Assembly: GCA_905250075.1 (NCBI GenBank)
Contig: CAJNOP010000131.1
Coordinates: forward strand, 207,729 to 271,728
Origin: Rotaria sp. Silwood1
Lineage: Eukaryota > Rotifera > Eurotatoria > Philodinida > Philodinidae
Direction of reading: 5' to 3'
Length of the DNA: 64,000 nt
The notes under the pieces were generated by a model. That model was not told where the DNA came from. It ran no database searches and saw only the letters and a list, made by a program, of their open reading frames with translations. Shown here one piece after another: positions 21,680 to 34,900 of the stretch; within the stretch, counting starts at the first letter, position 1, and every line of letters starts with the position of its first letter. A program made the translations under genes and the position numbers.

Positions 21680-24154
21680 ACTTTCTTTTTTTTTAGCTAT
21701 TTTAAGCAAACAAAGACAAACTGGTCCGACAAATCGATTAAGATGTTCTGTAATCCACAGAAAGAAAATGTGTATGTTGAATATTTGAGCTCTATGAGAG
21801 ACTGTGAGATAAGATTTAGATATAAAAATTTTGTGAAACTTCCAAAGTTTAATATGTCACAGATGTTTCCATTACAAGTATGTTTATCCTATAAGGATTG
21901 TCCTGAAAACTTTTTTATTGCTAAAAAATGTAGAATAATTTTGTTGTCTTCATTGAAGTTTTATACAAAAAAAATGATTCCTCTTTTAAAAAGAAGAATC
22001 CATTGAGTCTAAACATAACGAGTAGAAATATCGTGTTGTTGCAATCCGAAACACAAGAGTTCTCAATTTTTCTTGTATTTTCGATTTTCGACAATCATTC
22101 TTATCTATCAGTGAAATTCACCTGACAAGTTTCAATTACGAAGAACATGGAAAGAAGGATTGTTCTTCTTCGTTCATCATAGCCATAATGATAAACGAAC
22201 AAAGAAGGATTGTTCTTCTTCGTTCATCATAGCCATAATGATAAACAAAAGTCTTTCGTGAACTGAAACAGTTTTTGCCAAAACCCAATTCCCTAGTCCT
22301 TTGTCTCTTATCAACTTTATTATTATATTAATCAATTGAGTAGAACGAAAGGATGCTCGTCATAGAATAAGAGCACAATCCAATTATAAACAATGCTCCA
22401 TTGGATAATAAATAAAAATGAATGTTGGACAAATATCCTGCGAATACAATCAACACAAAATGTTAACGAAAGAACCAATTAAAAATGCTATTCATTAAAT
22501 TTGTATTGATTCAAAACTATCTAAAATGTATGTTAGTAAACCATATAAATTGCTACTTACAGAAAAATCGAATACTGCACAAGGACTATTCTAATAAAAT
22601 AATTTTGTCGTTTCAGAAAGTTGTAGAAAAAAACTTGACCAAAATAAAAAATAGCACGAAGAATTTAAATAATAAGATACGAGAAAGTAAATGAATATAA
22701 CGAAACTTGTCGAATTGTTATCTTTATTTCAAAGAAGAATTATATCAATAATGATCAGTTCGACAAAGATGTTTATCACGTTTTCTTCCAGTATCTCTTC
22801 ATAAAAATGTCCAGCTTGATTCAAAGCAAACCATGGTCGACAATCGATGTCGAACATTGATCGATGCAAGAAGACAATAAGAAATTAATCTTTGTTCATT
22901 TTCTTCGAATAAAAAATGTGCTATGCTGACATTTGCTCACAAACAATATGAACTTCTTCTAAGGATTGAATGGAAGAATCCTAGAAAATCGATGAAATCA
23001 GAAATTTTAAGATAGTTTCATGGATTAATAATTTAATTCGATTAATATAATCGTTCTCTGTTCAACTATGATGATGATTTCTTAAAATCCAGCACAGACC
23101 ATTGAAATGATTGATTGTTGATTTTATTGACCAAATAGTTGCACTGACTCGGATTTTATTCAAGCGTTGAAGAAATTTTCAAGAGAAAAAATCAAAATTA
23201 TATCAATTTATGCTCAATCACATTTCTTCTTTCCTCGTAAGAATTAAAAGAACTTTCACAAGTCTGTCACGTATTCATCAATAAAGTCATTTTATGATGA
23301 TAATTGACATACAATTTTTTCTAGATTAATTAATTCTTCTCATCAACCGACGCTTCTGTAATGTAATTTAACAGTGTTACACCAATTAAAACATAAGAAA
23401 ACTCTCTGAAAGACTGAAAAGTCAGCTCCATTGTTTCACTTATATCTCTGCCGTATTTTGCTCATTTCATTCGAAATAGCACATAAAAATGAACGAAAAT
23501 ATTGACTCTTGGTATCAAAAAGAACTTTCTTCAATTGTAACTCGTTTGTCAACATAACAAACTAATCGAGAAAATAAACAGATATCGAGCTCTTGTGTCT
23601 TTACAGATTGCCTTTGATGCTGTCGTAGGATATGCACATTATGCTAAAACAACATATTTTGTGTTTTTTTTGAGCATACATATGTAAGACTCTTTTAATG
23701 CAGATTCTAACGAGCTATTTCTAATTTCTTTGGCACATTTTTTAGTCGATTACAAATAGAGAAAGATTATTGCAGAAAATTTTCCATCAAACGTTAAATC
23801 AATTGTATATTTTTAATCATGAATTTTGCCAATTCGTATACAAATAGTTTTCACAAAGAAAAAATAAATAATTGTTTTCAACACACTATGCATCAGATAA
23901 AAGCCATTCTTGATCATAATTCTATCAAATAAAATAACTAGCTAACTAGAATAGTATATAAAACAAATCTTACTGGTCCCTGATTAATCATATTATGTAT
24001 TTGTTCTTGTAAATCATGAAATCTTCAAAAAAAATTCAATTTTTATACTCTAAAAAAAAAGAGAAATATGAATCTTACTTCGGTTTAATATTCATGTTGT
24101 ATTGCATCATTGACTATCATTAACAGAGAAAAAGAATCAAATTTTTTATTTATT
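21680..24154. other. Gene-poor AT-rich interval
   Basis: The open frames here are AT-driven and unlike known proteins. A 46-bp sequence is repeated with a 50-bp period at 22151-22246. Confidence 0.4.
22151..22246. repeat. Tandem duplication, 50-bp period
   Basis: Two identical 46-bp copies at 22151-22196 and 22201-22246, beginning AAAGAAGGATTGTTCTTCTT, separated by 4 bp. The perfect identity points to a recent slippage or template-switch event. Confidence 0.85.
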
Positions 24155-24449
24155 TTAATCATCAGAAACATTATGACTTGTAAATTCTTCTCGAGCTTTC
24201 CTTTCACTTAAATCAATTGAATCCATGGAAATTTTCACAGGTAACTATAAAATCAAAAAAAGAAAAAAAAGCGTTGATGAACTGATTATATAAAAATATA
24301 AATGCTAATACAATCCCTATGCGATTAATATATGAAACACACTTACGAATGTACCCAGACCAAGAGTCTCGGTACATCTCTAAACACGACGTAGCCGCCA
24401 TTGTTAATCCTCGGATATATCGTTTTATTCTATTTATTTTACAGTACAT
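24155..24449 (-). CDS. Possible small two-exon gene
   Basis: An upstream piece (about 24449-24347) includes MAATSCLEMYRDSWSGYI and ends at a strong GTAAGT donor. A downstream piece (24244-24155) follows a TTATAG acceptor and reads ISMDSIDLSERKAREEFTSH to a TAA. Direct joining does not link the two good frames, so either another exon intervenes or the gene is broken. Unrecognised. Confidence 0.25.
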
Positions 24450-25570
24450 TTCAAAACAATCCTTTGCTTATGGATTAAGAATTGGAATTAGGAGCTAATA
24501 TTGATTTCTAATTAAAAGAAGGCTAAGTATTGCTGATATGATTTTTGATAGGAACTAGATATAAATCTCCAGTTTCCACCGTTTAAAAGAGAGAATGAAA
24601 CTGCATCCAATCTTATAAATACTAGACTTTTCTAGTCAGTTTTTTTGGTGTCATTAGTCAACGATTCTGCTTCACTACTAAAAATTAAAATTCAAAATTT
24701 TTTGCATTACACAGTGTTTTCTGTTTTAGAAACTTGATAGGTGGGCCTAAAAAAATTTGTCAGATAAATCTAATAGTTAGGGTTCGATGCAGTTTCATTT
24801 TCACTTTTAAATGGTGAAAACCGCTAATCTCTGTCTAGTGCCTATCAAAAATTATTCCAAACTAACTCACTTTTCCTCTAATTTGACATGGATATTAGCT
24901 CGTATATTACAATCAGACTTTATCGATGTCCTATCTTCGAACATGTATTAACAATGTCTTGTAGGGTCAACAGCGAGCCTTCAGATTATCTATTGTCATC
25001 AGTAATGGGTTTCTTCCAGCTTGTCTGTCACAATCTTCAGATAGAATGAGATGATCTATTTTCTTGGCTTTATCCTTCAACACTACTTTCAATCATTATT
25101 GACAAAACATCATTCATTAGATATTAATTAGCTGTTAATTCGTTATCTACACAAAATGTCTGTGACAGTCAATGAAAGAAATAGGTCTAAACTTCTACCC
25201 AATTAACTTCGACACTTCTTTTAGATAGTGTTTTAGAAAATATCGTGTCGTTGTTTTTGGTGATAATATTGAATTTGTTTCGATTATATAACGAATAATA
25301 CTATATAGATAATAAATTGTATTAAATGTTGGTGGTAATGGAAGTTTATTTTATTCATAAATAGGTAACAAATATTGATAATTCTATATTGGATTAAATT
25401 GTATTTGAACATTTTGAATTGTAGCACTGAAAAATCAAAATAAAATATATTTACATTTATTAATAATTTTTTCTTCTTACTTAAATAAAGCAATATGTAG
25501 GTTAAGAAGAAGTACATTAGAAACAGCGACAAACAGTATAGTTAATATAAAAGCTACAACAGAATACGCA
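24450..25570. other. No gene seen
   Basis: Very AT-rich; no supported exon. Confidence 0.35.
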
Positions 25571-25641
25571 TTTGTACCATCTAAAAGAAGGAGAGAATCT
25601 CTTGTTATTAAATATTTAATTTTAGTCATATTTACCAGTTG

Positions 25642-25791
25642 GATCTACTTGTCCAAAAATTTTCCAAACACCAAAATTTGTAACATCACGTAATAATGGC
25701 TATGTTCATAAATCACTTCCATCATTTGATAATGACTCATTGAATAATGATCCATCACTATTACAATTCCAACAAAAAATATTAGAATAAA
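25642..25791 (+). CDS. Possible 3' terminal exon, unrecognised
   Basis: After a TTTACCAG acceptor a frame of about 50 codons reads GSTCPKIFQTPKFVTSRNNG and SLNNDPSLLQFQQKILE and ends in TAA, followed by A-rich sequence. It looks protein-like against a very AT-rich background, but no upstream exon or family was identified. Confidence 0.25.
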
Positions 25792-26129
25792 AAAAATAAA
25801 AAATCTTTTATCTTTTATCTTTTAATAAAAAACGAAAATGTAATAAATAGATTAATTAAATCATCAAGTATTAATCATGTTAAAAATCACAATTAATTTC
25901 GGTCCTCATTTTTCAAAAGCAGAAAATAGTTCTAATATACAAATGTATACGAAAGTATCAAATCAAGACATACGAATCTTCTGAAAAAAAAACACGAATT
26001 CAAAAATAAATAGATATTGTAATTCAAAAGTAAATATAGTACAACTTATTTTGATACAACAAAAAGTTGTTCAAGAACAATAAATCTTGTAATAGAACTA
26101 ATATGATATAAAATAGTTGCAATCATATT

Positions 26130-26198
26130 GGATGTGGGTGTGGGTGTAAACTGTAGGTTTTACAAGGAGTGAACATCCAGCCCTACACACACTACCGA
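26130..26198. repeat. Telomere-like G/C hairpin
   Basis: GGATGTGGGTGTGGGTGT, then about 35 bp, then CATCCAGCCCTACACACAC. It lies just upstream of the first copy of the dispersed direct repeat. Confidence 0.55.
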
Positions 26199-26228
26199 CA
26201 AACAAAAACATCCACTCGTATTCATATC

Positions 26229-26590
26229 AAATTGTTAAAACACCGTTAACAAAGGTAAGCTTGGATGTTATTTCCATCTTATACCTCTTATAATCAACAT
26301 TTATCGTATTAGAAGAAATAGGGAAAAGTATAAAGAATATTAGTTTAGTCTAGAACGTCAACAACAACATCTATTAGTAGTTGCGATACTAACTAGAAGT
26401 CTACCAAATTCAAGCCATTCGAAAGTTTGATTTAGGTTAGGTGTAATAATTTTCGTTTTAGATTTTGTCCAACTATCTGAACTCACCAAACTATTTGAGC
26501 TTAGGTATAATTCCGCTTTTCTCTTTTCCCTTCTATATATTCAAAATATTATTTTAATATAAATATAAGTGAAAACATATATCGATATTT
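26229..26590 (+). repeat. Dispersed direct repeat, copy 1
   Basis: About 360 bp align with 28291-28645 in the same orientation. Shared blocks include GTATTAGAAGAAATAG followed by AAAAGTATAAAGAA, and TGATTTAGGTTAG-like, GAACTCAC and GTATAATTCCG segments. Roughly three quarters of bases match by eye. No coding content. Confidence 0.6.
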
Positions 26591-26599
26591 CATATTATC

Positions 26600-27330
26600 A
26601 AATAGCCAACTTAAACTATTTGGTAAATTTAAGTATTCGAACAATATCACATCTGTTGTTTGTATTCATTTTTCGACGTGCCTTTCTACGTTTTTGTTGT
26701 GAATCGTGCTAGTTTTGAGACAGAAATGGTCACTAGATATTGTCACAAGCATGCGATAACGAAGCGTTGTTTTGCTTGATAGTTTTATCGCCGAACTTTT
26801 TAAAATATCTTTCTTGAGCAAAACGAATCGCCTCTTACTATTCTTTTTCAGAAAATGATACTTGAAATGTCTTGTTAGCATTGTTTGGAGTGACTCAATG
26901 TGCTCTATTCTACCGTACGTTGATAAAGAATGATTTGTTCTATCAATGATTCGAACATATATATATCGTTCGATGAATACTCTCAGCTACTGATTTCGTT
27001 CTCTCTGTCGCTCTACTAATGCAAACATCGCAAAGTAAGAAGGAAAGAAATATCGTGGTCGATGGATTGTTCGTCTTCATGATGAAGGACTTTTCGCGTT
27101 TAGTTATCTGTAATGACGAGAGAATAAGAGAAAAAAAAATCAAATAATCAATTATTGAGTGTACGTATGATGAGACGATTGAACAGTAAGTGAAAAATCT
27201 TACAAATAATCTTCTTCTATTAGAGATTGTTATTTTCATAGAACAGAAAGACAGTTTTTCTTTTCTCTTCATCGCGTTAAGTATTTTCCTAGGATATATA
27301 TCATAATGATTTTTTTCTACCATGTAAAAA
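26600..27330. other. No gene seen
   Basis: AT-rich; open frames without protein character. Confidence 0.35.
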
Positions 27331-27332
27331 TA

Positions 27333-28090
27333 CTTAGGTCATATCAAAGTGGTTGCGGAGCTATATCAATTTCTTACAGAATGCTGGAAGAAATTCTTCT
27401 TGTAAATAGACTGATACTAAAAACAAAGCTCTACATTTCTACCTTATTTAATCATTATGCATTAAATATCACAATAATAAAGTTTCCATAAGGTCTGTTT
27501 AGCTATGATATGTAAAGATAACATTAGTTCATATTATATTGAATACACGCTCTGCTCTTGATTTTATCCTTGTTTTTGAGGGTAAGGATGAGGCTGAGAA
27601 TTTCACGAACTCTTTGAATAAATAAACGTATAAAAAGTTTTGATACATGGATTCAACAAATGCCATTGTGTGTAGATAACCGAGGCGACTATTTTGTACA
27701 CTTAATGAGAGAAAAACTTGTTGAACTTGTTTCTGTATTCCTGTTTTTGTTGTATCGTCACTACTTTTTGTATATTTTGTACGTGCATAGACCGTTGGGC
27801 ATTAAAAGAGACAATAAAAAAAAGAATAAGGAAAAGACAGGAGAAAAACAAAGAAAAAATCAAGATGGAAAAAACACATCGAAGACGATATGAATTGATA
27901 TTATTGTCACACAGCATAGCTAAACAGACCTTATGGACATTTTATTATTATGATATTTAATGAATGGTGATCAAATAGTGTAGAAATGTAGAGCTTTGTT
28001 TTTAATAACAGCCTATATAAAAAGAGAATTTCTTCCAGCATTCTATAAGAAATTGATATAGCTCCGTAATTACTTTTGGTATGACCTAAG
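27333..28090. mobile_element. TA-flanked element with long TIRs (Tc1/mariner-like MITE)
   Basis: Terminal inverted repeats of about 175 bp, starting CTTAGGTCATA and conserving TAT(A/C)AA..GCTATATCAATTTCTTA, GAATGCTGGAAGAAATTC and AAGGTCTGTTTAGCTAT. They cover about 27333-27510 and 27912-28090. Both ends are flanked by TA, the target duplication of Tc1/mariner elements. The 400-bp centre encodes nothing recognisable. Confidence 0.65.
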
Positions 28091-28290
28091 TAGATAGTAG
28101 TATCAATCATTGAGGAGAAGACACCCTAGTAATGGAAGAAGGGGAGAAATGCCCATATCGAACCGAGTGATGACGTTCTTTGTACCAGTGGAGAACGGTT
28201 TATCACTAACTATTGGAAACATAAGCAATATATTATTCGCACGTCATAGATATACGCATACAGACGCACATATTTATATCCGAATTATTA

Positions 28291-28645
28291 TAAAGCTGTT
28301 AACAAAGATAAACTTGGATGTCATTTCCTTTTTGTCCTTTTTGCAATCAACATTCATGGTATTAGAAGAAATAGAAAAAAGTATAAAGAACTTTAGTTCA
28401 GTCCAGTACTTCAATATCAATATCTATTAGTACCTGCAATATTACTCGAATATATACCAGATCCAGACCATTTGGAAGTTGGATTTAGGTTTAGTCAAAT
28501 AATTGTAGGTTCGGATGTGATACTAGTACCTGAACTCACTAAATTATCTCAGCCTTAGTATAATTCCGTTCCTCTCTCTTAGCCTACATATATATTCAAA
28601 ACATTTTCTTTTATACACTACGAGCAAAAACATATTTCAATGTTT
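28291..28645 (+). repeat. Dispersed direct repeat, copy 2
   Basis: Diverged second copy of the 26229-26590 sequence. The pair brackets the mariner-like element, about 2.06 kb apart. No primer-binding site, polypurine tract or coding region supports an LTR interpretation. Confidence 0.6.
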
Positions 28646-30245
28646 CAAAGTGTCATGTATCAAAGTCAAATTATTTTGTGAATTCAATTACTCAGCTAAT
28701 ATCAGAGATTCTTCTTGCATTCACTTTTTCTGGATGCTTCTTTGCGCTTTAGGTTTAAGCATAATATTTGCTTCACCGTTATATTCACAATTATATCGAA
28801 ATGCCTACTTATAGAGAGTATTCATAAATAGAAGACAATTTTCTGATTTCAGCTCTGATCCAAAAAGACCATTAGAGTAAGGATGAAGTTGTTCTAAATA
28901 GAGAGGATTACATAAAGTCATCAACAAACCAGTAGTTCTCTCTCTAATAGGGATTTCTTTTCCTATAATTAATCAACCAATATCGCTGGGATAAGTCGAA
29001 GAAAAATATACATTAGAAGACCGAATCTCATAGTCGGCTCTTTAAAATTATTTTTTATGCAGTGTAATTTTGTTTTTGAGCCCATTTATGCCTGTTTATA
29101 TCTAGGCTTGATCAAGATAATATTTTGCGTCTATCATGTTAGCATTGTATTCGTTCTGAGTGGAACCATGTATCAGAGAAAACTGATAAACAAACTTTGA
29201 AGGATGCTCTGAAAAGCTTTTTTGTTTATTCTTCATAAAAAATGCATTACCACATTTATTGAACATGATTAACACGAAACGTATCACTTTAAAAGAAGTT
29301 TTACTCTGATAGAAACACATTCATTAGAAACTTGTTTCATATAATTGAAATGGGTGTTCTGACAATTTACGTTTTGGCTGAATTCGATCGTGTTCCTGAC
29401 TCAAAAGACTAAATTCCTTTATGATAGAAACATGTGTCAGAGAGTACATGTTCAGACAAATGCTATGATGCGTGCATTGTATGTCTAGGAATCCATTTCT
29501 ATTCGCAGAAAAAATGCAACAGTATTTTTCGAGATGTAAAATCAGATTAAAAATATTAGATAGAGTTGATACAGTCACCATTTTCTATTAACTGTGTCTT
29601 CTCAGACAAGTGTATTTAGTCAAGCAAGCGATGAAATAATTACTGAGTTTGTGATACATTTCACTTTATATGAATTCCATCTATACTGATCAAATATAAT
29701 ATCGATGACAACCAACTGAATTCTCAATGTATACGCTACTACTTCAACATTGAGTACATCGAGAACCTCCTAACGCTCATCCTCACGATCAAAGCAGACT
29801 ACTGCAAACATTCGATAAACAAGTGAAATAGCATTATTTAACCCTGCATAACACGATATTTGCCGATGAAGAACTACATCAGGTAGCGAGTGGAAGCATC
29901 TAACATTTTCGCCATGATATTTAATGTCTACATTGTATTATTTTCCCGAATCATCACTACAGTAGGTCACCTTCATTTCGCTACTGCAGGACATGTCTTA
30001 GAGATAAAACATTCTCCCACAATGTTTCTATTTCATTAACCATGATCTTCATACTGTCCTCTGATTCTTTCCTCGACGCAGCACTCTTGACTGCTACTGA
30101 CGAATAAAAACCTATGTGTAACTTTTGATTCGAATAAAATATGAAAAAGACATTGAAAGATGACAAACTATAAGCCTCAAGTTCATGCCCATTAACGACC
30201 TATACGATGAAGAGTCCTTCTTTCACTGTGGTTCACACTACTTTA

Positions 30246-30296
30246 GAGTGTGAGTGTGGGTATGATGTGGACACAAACATCCCACACCCACACCCT
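30246..30296. repeat. Telomere-like G/C hairpin
   Basis: GAGTGTGAGTGTGGGTATG, a spacer of about 15 bp, then CATCCCACACCCACACCC followed by TTTTC. Confidence 0.7.
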
Positions 30297-30744
30297 TTTC
30301 TATTCTCTTTTTGGGGTGACGAGAAATACTATACATCACGTTTTGTAGAGCAGCTCAAGATCTATCAAATGACATGTCACTCGATTTGATTGAAAAAAAT
30401 TAAGAAACAAAATTAAGAGAACATGATGCATCGAGTTTTAGCGCTTTTTAAGGGGAAAATTGGAAGCATCTTAGATAGTATCATCCTAGCGAGCTAGGAA
30501 TAGATCTCAGAACCACCATACTGTGGATTACTGTATAGCATGGATTGGCCTAACTTATTATCGGTATCGGATCAACGTTAAAATCCGTTTACTTTCGTGT
30601 TTTTGAAATATCTGCTTTTCTCATGCAGCGTGTCTTAAGTTTGATTTATCTCAGAAATGGGAAAACAGAAAATCCATCTTAAAGCTTCAACTCTTTGTCA
30701 CACAGGTTCTCTCAACATGCCGAAAATCAAAAGCGTGCCTATTA

Positions 30745-30792
30745 AGGGTGTGGGTGTCCTTTCAGGAGAGCAACACCCACACCCACACCCTT
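30745..30792. repeat. Telomere-like G/C hairpin, clean example
   Basis: AAGGGTGTGGGTGT, a loop of about 17 bp, then ACACCCACACCCACACCCTT. The arms are perfectly complementary over about 14 bp and have matching AAGGG/CCCTT borders. Confidence 0.8.
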
Positions 30793-31997
30793 TTCAAAAA
30801 AAGAATGGAACAGTCCTAAAATTGTTCTATTGCGACCAAGAATAAATTTTTATCGTGAAGAGAGCATTTAATTATAGTGTATAATGTCAAAGAATGCGTT
30901 TTTTTGAACACTGAATATATATTTGTCGATTACTAACGCATTTGTCACAGTATAGAACACATTATTCATAGCCAAGCTTGATTTTTATGTTTTCATAGAT
31001 ACATTCACTATTGATTTGTTTTACCTGAATATTTTTTTTACTGAGATTAATATATTTACAATATGACTTGGTTTTAGTAGCACTGTCATTATCGATTAAG
31101 ATAAACAGACGAAGCAACGACGAATATGACAAGTGTTATTCATAATAGTATTTTAACAATGTCAGTTTTCAATTGAATTCGACATAAAATCATACATAAA
31201 TATGTGAATAACTTTTACCGAGGTTCTCAGTAATATTTTATTGTATTTCAGGTCGAAACATATTTGAAACGATATGCAAACACTCTGTAGATAATTATAC
31301 GAGAACGCTGTAAACAAGCAGGAACACATATTTAGAATCGCTCATTCGGAACGATGAAACACGTGCATCCCAAAGATCATTTACCTGTCGCTCGTCTATT
31401 TTGAATACGCTTTTGCTTCGTTCGTCACTATCTGGGTTAATTATCACGATTCAGAGGACACCACTAGTCTATCAATGACTACTGTGATTCAAAAGGATTG
31501 GTTCGTTAATAACTATATCGTCATTGAATCTGAAAAAGCCATTTGATATTAATAACTTACAATATAAATAGAATCGTACAGAAAATCTTGGAGGAAAAAA
31601 TGTTTTTCAATATTATCTTTTAATTTAAACAAAAATACTATTAATATTTTGATTGATAAATTATTTGTTGGAAAATGATTAAAGATTCAATAAAAGTTTT
31701 GCAAAAACCTGTGAGCTAATATAAAAATTTTAATTTATTTAACAATGTATTCTGTTTGTATTTTGAGATTATATGGCCTCGTGTTTCGTATAAAAGAGTT
31801 TCACGACAAGTATTTGCATGCTAATCGCTTATAAAATACTCAGAGTTTAAATAAAAGAACAAAAAAATATCAGAGGTCGAGTTATAATTGCTTATCCTTA
31901 CTGTTAAATATGCATGCTTAGTTTGTACCGTACGGTTCATTTGTATCTGCCAAAAAATTCCTTTCAAACAAATTTAAATTGATACTTGAACTTTTAG

Positions 31998-34900
31998 CGC
32001 CGTGGCCATGAACCGCAAAATATTGTCAATGATTCCGGCATTCGTCTTACTACCATTGATGTAGATAAAGAATATAACGTAATTGAATTTTTAGCTCAAG
32101 TATGAATAATTTTTAATTTCATAAAAGCAAAATATGTTTAATCTTTTTTTGTCTTTTAGATGGATTCACTGCGATTACTTATTGATCAAATAAGAGAACT
32201 TACAAAAGAAATTAAAGAAATTCATAAAAAAAAACTCGAACCTCCGGCTGATCCTAGTATAAATATTAAAAACTATGAGAAAAAAAGAATTTCAAAAAAA
32301 GAATTTTTTTTGTAGGACTTGGAGAAAAACTTGATCATGAAATTGCTGTTATAAAAAGATTAGCAAGTGATATTGCACCAAAACTAAAAGGTAAGGGATC
32401 GAAAATGTTAAATTTGGCTCGATTTTATTTTTAATTTGTTTATTCATGATTTGATAGAATTCTGTGGGATGGTTGTAAATGTGTGATAAAGTTACTTGAT
32501 CAATAGTAAAAACTCATAAAACTCCCTAGTTTTTATAACCTATAAATTCTTTGAAAGTTTTTTTATAGTGTCTTGTTTGTTGAGAAAATTAAACATTTTC
32601 TCATTTTTGTTAAAACAATGATCTTGAATTGAGCAATTTTGATTATCATAGCTTAATTAAAAATCAAAACAAATGATATATTCCGAGTCAATATGAAAAA
32701 CTTCATCGAATTACATATATTTTGACGAATTGAAGTTGATTTTGAATTGAAAAACAATTTTTGTTCATAAACATGTAATTTGAAGACAAACTTGCGAACA
32801 AGAGAAATCTCGAAAAATCGAAAAAGTAAAATCTGGAATAAAAAAAAGAATTCAAATAGTTAAAATTCTGAAAATAAAATATCCAAGGATGTCCTCTCAT
32901 TCTATTATCATTTAATTATACCATTCTTCGAACAAGTAAATGATCTTGTCTTATTAACCTTTTTTCTATGGTGTTACTTTATTATCATGTATTTTTAAAA
33001 TATTCAATTTTCTAAATAATAAAAACAAATAAAAATGTTTTTTTAGCCCAAAACCTGATGATTCTAACGATATAAAACATTCGGTCTTATTTTTTCCCAG
33101 AAGAATACTAAACCGACATGTTCTTCTTAGACTAAACTATTACAGATAATATTTTATACTTAAGCAATCTTAAATTTAAGTAAATCATAATTTTCTAATC
33201 CGTTATTAATGTTAAATTAAAATAGAGAATCTATAAATCATTAAAAACTAGAAGCTTTTATGAGTTTTTACTACTCAAGCAAGTAAACTAATCATACATT
33301 CATAACCATCCCATCGAACTCTATCAAATTATGAATAAATTAATTAATTAAAAGTAAAATCTACTCGAACTTGGCTTTGTCAGTACCTTCTAGAGACAAA
33401 AAAATAATTATTTCTTTTTTAATTAGTACTGGAACAAGTGCATCAAGATCAACATGAAAACAAAGGAAGTGCTCAATGGCGTATAGCAGAATTTCAAATA
33501 TTTAATATAACTAGGGAGTTTCGTGATGCTATGAATCAATATAATCAAGAATGTCTGGAGCATCGAGAACGATGTAAAAAAGCTATTTTGTGTGAATTTG
33601 AGATGAGTGAGTATTGATTAACTTAACGATTTATCACTGAATAATGCTTCTCTTATAATTATGTACATACTAGCCTTCTAAATAGACTAAGTCGACATGT
33701 TTTTACGATGAGTGTTCATTAACTATAAGCTTTGGTCATTAGGTAGAATGCCATTGATGAACTGTTTTTGGAATAAAAATTGGTTTAAGCTTCTTGAAAA
33801 TGAAAAGAAAATTTATAAGAAGAAAGGTGTCGGTGAATAGAAACAAATTTGTATCATTTATGTTGAAGAAGTTCTAATAACGTATACTTTGCTCGGCTAT
33901 CCAACCACTTTTTGGAAAAGGTTTTTTTTATCGAATTTGGTATGTTGGTTTGATGAAAGATGGACAGAAAATAACTTTGGCCGAAAAAAAACTGTCACTT
34001 CTATCTAAAATACTGCAGATTCGTGATATTATGAATGATTATGATCAAGTTTAGTTAGGTTATCGACAAAAATGCAAGAAGAGAATACAGCAACAGCTTG
34101 AGATCAATGAGCTCGTTTTTTGCATTTATTATTTAATAATTGTTAAGAAAGATGTTTTGTACTGTTAAGTTTCTTTATTTAATTCATTATTTCTTTTAGC
34201 CGGGCGTTTCGTGACTGAAGGAGAAATTGAAGGAATGCTTGAATCTGAAAACCCAGCTGTATGGACACAAGGCGTAAGTTTTACATTTCGTTTTGAAACT
34301 TTTTAATTGAAAAAATTTCTTTTTTGTGAAGATTATGGTTGAAACAGCACAAGTTAAACAATCGCTTACTGATATTCAAGCACGACATGGTGATATTATG
34401 AAATTAGAAAAAAGTATCAGAGAAATACATGATATGTTTATTGATATGGCTGCAATGGTTCAGACACAAGTAAATATTTGAGCGCTTTTTTATTGCTAAG
34501 ATACGTTTTGTTTCATGAAAGGGTGAAATGATTGATCGAATTGAATATAACGCTGTACAATCAGAAAACTTTGTCGAAAGTGCATGTATAGATACCAGAA
34601 AAGCTGTTAAATTTCAAAGAACAGCTCGACGGGTAAGTCTTAATAGAAAGAAAAAACACCTAAATAGAATGTTGTGTTAATGCATGTTTGTCATCATCTA
34701 ATATGCTTAGTTTCACACAGAGTTACGTGTACTTGCTTTTGATTAACTGCTCATTGAAAGCTTTTCCTTTTCTCGTTTGACGCAACATATATTCATCTGT
34801 ATTATTGATAAGTATGCTAATTCATAGAAGTCAACGGTTATTTTTCCATTAAAGGTCTAAATAATTAATCTTGTTTAGAAAAAAATTCTACTTATTCTAT

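Larger units (their letters stand above)
28650..31997. other. Gene-poor interval with two telomere-like hairpins
   Basis: No exon recognised. The first exon of the syntaxin gene should lie somewhere in the upper part of this stretch but could not be located. Hairpins at 30246-30296 and 30745-30792 are listed separately. Confidence 0.35.

Noticed and set aside
24347-24449. ATP synthase epsilon-like start (MYRDSWSGYI)
   Set aside because: Superficial resemblance to WRxAGxxYIxYS; register and following exon do not fit.
26229-28645. LTR retrotransposon with 360-bp LTRs
   Set aside because: No gag/pol, primer-binding site or polypurine tract, and the interior is a TA-flanked MITE.
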